Shown here one piece after another: positions 5,253 through 7,751 of a stretch of DNA of 7,751 bases. Origin of the DNA: an uncultured Collinsella sp. (GTDB taxonomy: Bacteria > Actinomycetota > Coriobacteriia > Coriobacteriales > Coriobacteriaceae); NCBI GenBank assembly GCA_900545555.1, contig UQZI01000090.1, positions 1 to 7,751 of the forward strand, written 5' to 3'. The notes under the pieces are model-generated. The model worked only from the letters and a program-made list of their open reading frames with translations. It had not been told where the DNA came from and did not search any database. Every line of letters starts with the position of its first letter. Within the stretch, counting starts at the first letter, position 1. The position numbers and the translations under genes are program-made.

Positions 5253-6707
5253 CTAGCGTACCCCCTTCAGCGGTCCCTGGACCAGCCAAGATCCGGCATC
5301 CTCCAACAACACCTCGCTGGGGTCGCAGCCCAGTTCGCGCGCCAGGATCGCTACCACGCGGCTCTGGCAAAAGCCGCTCTGGCACCGACCCATGCCGGCG
5401 CGGCAGCGGCGCTTGACGCCCTCGACCGAAACCGCGCCCGGGTGGCGTCGGATCGCGGCAACAATCTCGGCCTCGGGCACCGTTTCGCAGCGGCAGACGA
5501 TTTGCCCCCAAGCGGGGTCGGATTCAATGAGCTCTTCCTTGCGCGCAAGCGGCACGCGGTCAAAGTCGTCCGGCGCGCGGCGAATCGGGTCCCAATCGGC
5601 CCTTTCGCGCAAAGCAACGCCCGCCTCGCGCATCACGCGTTCCATGCGCTCGGCAATGGCCGGCGCGCTCGCCACGCCCGGCGACTGAATACCTGCCGCC
5701 TGGAACAGCCCCGGCACCACGGCCGACTGCCCAATAAAGAAGTCGTTCGTTCCCTTAATGACCGGTCGACCGCCGGCAAACGCGCGCACCACACGACGCG
5801 TGTCCAGATCGGGCACCAGCTTGTGCGCACCGGTCAGGAGCGCGTTGACATCGGTCGCGTAGGTCTGCGTGTCGCCTGGCTCGCGCACAGCGGCCGTCGC
5901 GGTGATCACGGTGTTGCCGTGCACGGTACCCGTCACGATAACGCCCTTCGACACCGGCGTCGGCACGGGGTAAAGCGGCATGAGCGTGCGCGGCTCCTTG
6001 TCCAGCACCACGATGTTGCCCTGGCGCCAGACCATCTGGAACTCCTCGGCCCCCGCCATATGCGAGATATCCGCGGCACCGTTGCCCGCGGCGTTGATCA
6101 GGTAGCGGCAGCGCACGTTGCCAGCGGGGGTCGCCAACGTAAAGCGCGCGTCTCCGCCCGTCCCCGCGACTTCAATCGCCTCCACGGGTGCGGAGCGCAT
6201 AAGCGTCACCCCGTTGGCCACGGCGTTCTCCAGCGCGGCGATGGCAACCTCAAACGGGTCGACAAACCCAGTCGATGGGCACCACAAAGCGCACATTGCA
6301 TCGGCACTGGCGCGCGGCTCTAATTCGTGGATGCGGTCGGGTCCGACGATCGACAGCTCGGGCACGCCATTCGCCAGGCCATTCTGGCGCAGCTGCTCCA
6401 GATGCGCGAGGTCCTCGTCGTTAAAGCCCAACACCATCGACCCGGTGCGGTGGAACAAAAAGCCTAGCTCCTGGGCCCACGTGCCATATAACTCGCAGCC
6501 GCGGGCGTTGACCTGCGCCTTAACCGTGCCAGGTGTCGGATCGTAGCCGGCATGCACCAGGCCGCCGTTGGCCTTCGACGCGCCCAGCGCGATGTCGTTG
6601 GCCGCCTCGACCACGCAAATGGACAGGTCATAGCGCGCGAGCTGCCGCGCGATGGCGCATCCGGTAATGCCCGCGCCCACAATCGCGATATCAAACGTTT
6701 CCGTCAC
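5253..6707 (-). CDS. GlpA-like FAD-dependent dehydrogenase with C-terminal BFD-type [2Fe-2S] domain
   Basis: This is the first gene of the operon, 484 residues. The N-terminal DAO-type FAD domain (about res. 5-360) has the dinucleotide motif IAIVGAGITGCAIARQLARYDLSICVVE (7-34), followed by GASKANGGLVHAGYDPTPGT (42-61), the GlpA/GlpD/LhgO-type substrate-side signature. A C-terminal domain (about 400-455) has C405-x-C407 and C442-x4-C447 in GQIVCRCETV and GMGRCQSGFC, the ligand pattern of bacterioferritin-associated-ferredoxin [2Fe-2S] domains. The family oxidises sn-glycerol-3-phosphate or related 2-hydroxy acids. The lack of a kinase or permease beside it leaves the substrate open, so no glp symbol is given. 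The start is GTG at 6705-6707 with GGGAGG (plus 6712-6717) only 4 nt away; no in-frame ATG gives a complete FAD motif. There is no signal peptide or transmembrane segment, so membrane attachment would need a partner. Confidence 0.9.
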   Translation of the reverse strand: MTETFDIAIVGAGITGCAIARQLARYDLSICVVEAANDIALGASKANGGLVHAGYDPTPGTVKAQVNARGCELYGTWAQELGFLFHRTGSMVLGFNDEDLAHLEQLRQNGLANGVPELSIVGPDRIHELEPRASADAMCALWCPSTGFVDPFEVAIAALENAVANGVTLMRSAPVEAIEVAGTGGDARFTLATPAGNVRCRYLINAAGNGAADISHMAGAEEFQMVWRQGNIVVLDKEPRTLMPLYPVPTPVSKGVIVTGTVHGNTVITATAAVREPGDTQTYATDVNALLTGAHKLVPDLDTRRVVRAFAGGRPVIKGTNDFFIGQSAVVPGLFQAAGIQSPGVASAPAIAERMERVMREAGVALRERADWDPIRRAPDDFDRVPLARKEELIESDPAWGQIVCRCETVPEAEIVAAIRRHPGAVSVEGVKRRCRAGMGRCQSGFCQSRVVAILARELGCDPSEVLLEDAGSWLVQGPLKGVR

Positions 6708-6724
6708 AGTGCCTCCCAGACAAG

Positions 6725-6739
6725 TTGACAGGCTGTCAA
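6725..6739. promoter_or_regulatory. Candidate operator of the redox operon (TTGACA-GGC-TGTCAA)
   Basis: A perfect 6-bp dyad with a 3-bp centre lies 18 nt upstream of the GTG start of the GlpA-like gene. Read on the minus strand, a -10-like TAAGAT (plus 6747-6752) is placed so that transcription would begin around 6740, at the edge of the dyad. This is a classic position for a repressor site. No good -35 box is seen at the right distance. The shape (short palindrome, odd centre) resembles sites of GntR-type dimers, but the regulator is not in this window, so its identity is inference. Confidence 0.5.
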
Positions 6740-6746
6740 TAGGACT

Positions 6747-6752
6747 ATCTTA
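6747..6752 (-). promoter_or_regulatory. Possible -10 box of the redox operon promoter
   Basis: TAAGAT on the minus strand matches 5 of 6 positions of the TATAAT consensus and lies 40 nt before the GTG start. The hexamer 17 nt upstream (CCGCAC) is not a -35 box, so an activator or another sigma factor would be needed if this is real. The remaining bases up to 6875 show only a CTGTCGACAG palindrome (6852-6861) and no gene. Confidence 0.3.
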
Positions 6753-6875
6753 CGGTCTGCACACCCCCGGTGCGGCGGCAATGCGGCGAACAGCCCCGCA
6801 ACACCCGCCAACGGCAGGCAAGGGGAGACCCGGCACGGATGTTGACCTCGTCTGTCGACAGCTGCGGCAACCGTT

Positions 6876-7094
6876 CGTCTCGACCTGTAACAGTTAGCTG
6901 ACGATCTGGGTTCTAGATGTTACAGATCAAGACAAACCTTCCGGCGGATTTTGAATGTCTTGATCTGTAACAGTAAGAGGGGTTTTGGTGCCCAAGATGT
7001 TACAGATCGAGATTGAAGTCGGGGAGGGACCCCTGTGTCTCGATCTGTAACACCTAGACCCGGATTCCGCTCCTAACTGTTACAGATTGAGATG
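6876..7094. repeat. Array of six 17-bp repeats in alternating orientation, exact 80-bp period
   Basis: The consensus is TGTTACAGATCGAGACA. Plus-oriented copies start at 6918, 6998 and 7078; minus-oriented copies start at 6876, 6956 and 7036. Same-orientation copies are therefore exactly 80 bp apart. The gaps between copies are 25, 21, 25, 21 and 25 bp (6893-6917, 6935-6955, 6973-6997, 7015-7035, 7053-7077) and differ in sequence. The copy pair 6918-6934/6956-6972 is 17/17 complementary, and the pair 6998-7012/7038-7052 is 15/15. The array lies between divergent genes and ends ~100 bp before the zinc-ribbon gene. No further good copy is found on either side. It could be a BIME-like palindromic mosaic, a multi-site protein-binding array, or a structured RNA. 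It is not a CRISPR: orientation alternates and the spacers are short. Confidence 0.85.
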
Positions 7095-7168
7095 TTTGTG
7101 TCCGCGTCAGCCCCGCCCCTAGCCGTGGTCCCATATAAACAAACCCCGTGGTAAACTTGACCGGACTG

Positions 7169-7176
7169 TAAATAAT
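7169..7176 (+). promoter_or_regulatory. Possible -10 region of the zinc-ribbon gene
   Basis: TAAATAAT lies 16 nt before the start codon, in a short AT-rich patch. A TATAAA at 7134-7139 is an equally possible -10 box. Neither has a clear -35 partner; TTGACC at 7157-7162 is too close to the first and lies downstream of the second. The ribosome-binding site AAAGG (7180-7184) sits 8 nt before ATG 7193. The promoter call is weak. Confidence 0.25.
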
Positions 7177-7192
7177 CCGAAAGGTATCCGTA

Positions 7193-7624
7193 ATGTCCAA
7201 GTACATCTCCGAGCTCATGTCGCCGCAGCTTATGGGCGTCGTCTATGCCTTCGTTGGCTTTATCATCGCCCTGTATGTTCTGTCGGTCGTCTATGTGTTC
7301 ATCGACGCTCGCCGCCGCGGCGCCAGCGCCTACGTGGCATGGGGCATCATCGCCCTCATCCCGTTTGTTGGCCTCATCGCCTACCTGGTCCTGCGTCCGC
7401 ACTCCTACGCGGCCGACCGTGAGGAGCAGGAGCTGGACATGGCCCTGCGCGAGCGCCAACTTGCCCAGTACGGCACCTGCCCGCAGTGCGGCGCGCCCAT
7501 CGAGAAGGACTTCGTCGTCTGTCCGGTGTGCGATACCCAGGTTCGCAACGTATGCCCCAGCTGCCATCGCCCGCTCGATGCGCACTGGAAGGTCTGCCCC
7601 TACTGCCGAACTCGCATCCAGTAA
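7193..7624 (+). CDS. Two-TM membrane protein with C-terminal double zinc ribbon
   Basis: This 143-residue protein has unknown cellular role. Two hydrophobic segments span about residues 13-37 and 46-67 (LMGVVYAFVGFIIALYVLSV and AYVAWGIIALIPFVGLIAYL). They are separated by a short DARRRG turn, as in PLDc_N-type small membrane domains. A charged linker with an EEQELDMALRERQ helix (77-89) leads to eight cysteines in four CxxC knuckles: C96/C99, C110/C113, C121/C124 and C135/C138. These form two consecutive zinc ribbons (CPQCG...CPVC and CPSCH...CPYC) of the DZANK kind. The positive-inside pattern places the ribbons in the cytoplasm. ATG 7193 is preceded by AAAGG at 8 nt. It is transcribed alone, divergent from the redox operon, and followed by a hairpin at the window end. 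It could be a membrane-anchored sensor or scaffold, but nothing here shows a partner. Confidence 0.85.
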   Translation: MSKYISELMSPQLMGVVYAFVGFIIALYVLSVVYVFIDARRRGASAYVAWGIIALIPFVGLIAYLVLRPHSYAADREEQELDMALRERQLAQYGTCPQCGAPIEKDFVVCPVCDTQVRNVCPSCHRPLDAHWKVCPYCRTRIQ

Positions 7625-7722
7625 CGCATCCATCGCCGGGCCGGCCGCAAGCCACGGGCGCCTCACGCGCCACAAGCCACACGCGCAACCCGCCCCACAC
7701 GATGAAGCATGCGTAGAAAATC

Positions 7723-7751
7723 GCCCGCCGTGCCATTAAGGTGCGGCGGGC
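7723..7751 (+). terminator. Probable terminator hairpin after the zinc-ribbon gene (cut by window end)
   Basis: GCCCGCCGTGCC (7723-7734) pairs with GGTGCGGCGGGC (7740-7751) over 12 bp with two wobbles and a 5-nt ATTAA loop. The stem runs to the last base, so a T-run on the plus strand would lie outside the window. An AAAA run at 7717-7720 would give TTTT on the minus strand, which suggests a bidirectional terminator. The bases from 7625 to 7716 show nothing recognisable. Confidence 0.6.

Noticed and set aside
4002..6323. A 773-codon open frame on the plus strand, and a 385-codon one at 3773-4930
   Set aside because: Both are antisense to the three clear operon genes, have low-complexity Arg/Ala/Ser/His-rich composition and no family motifs; they reflect high-GC codon bias.
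6838..6854. A seventh, degenerate repeat upstream of the array (TGTTGACCTCG at 6840)
   Set aside because: Only TGTT matches without gaps, and it is 2 bp out of the otherwise exact phase.
6852..6861. CTGTCGACAG palindrome as an operator
   Set aside because: A single 10-bp palindrome is not rare enough in GC-rich DNA and has no supporting promoter beside it.
6876..7094. CRISPR array
   Set aside because: The repeats alternate in orientation, the repeat is only 17 bp, spacers are 21/25 bp and no cas gene is near.

Overview
The window looks like a chromosomal segment of a high-GC, gut-type actinobacterium of the class Coriobacteriia, most like Collinsella. This is an inference from the high GC content, the valS-folC adjacency, the set of enzymes, and intergenic regions packed with palindromic elements of the kind I associate with that group. 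It has not been checked by any search.

Layout. Positions 1-315 (+) are the last ~104 codons of valS (valyl-tRNA synthetase). A gene-free stretch (316-546) holds a hairpin and a ~100-nt nested stem structure. It leads to folC (547-1905, +; folylpolyglutamate/dihydrofolate synthase). The gap 1906-2256 is filled with inverted repeats, including a minus-strand intrinsic terminator. Positions 2257-3345 (-) encode an M24 metallopeptidase (Xaa-Pro type). The short gap 3346-3489 holds two more hairpins. Positions 3490-6707 (-) form a compact three-gene operon. In transcription order it encodes a GlpA-like FAD oxidoreductase with a C-terminal BFD-type [2Fe-2S] domain, a second FAD/NAD(P)-type oxidoreductase, and a small DUF1667 cysteine protein. 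Gaps between these genes are 1 and 4 nt. The divergent intergenic region 6708-7192 carries a candidate operator next to the operon promoter and a regular array of six 17-bp repeats. Positions 7193-7624 (+) encode a small two-TM protein with a C-terminal double zinc ribbon. The window ends in a hairpin that is probably its terminator.

How the genes work together. valS and folC are housekeeping genes. The three-gene operon probably forms one redox complex that oxidises an alpha-hydroxy substrate such as glycerol-3-phosphate and passes electrons through FAD and Fe-S centres. No glycerol kinase or facilitator gene is beside it, so the substrate is open.

The most unusual content is non-coding. 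(1) An array at 6876-7094 has six copies of a 17-bp repeat in strictly alternating orientation. Same-orientation copies are exactly 80 bp apart, and spacers are exactly 25/21/25/21/25 bp. (2) Two hairpins, downstream of folC and of the DUF1667 gene, share a 17-nt loop (15/17 identical) but have different stems that each keep pairing. (3) Several other long palindromes sit at gene ends.
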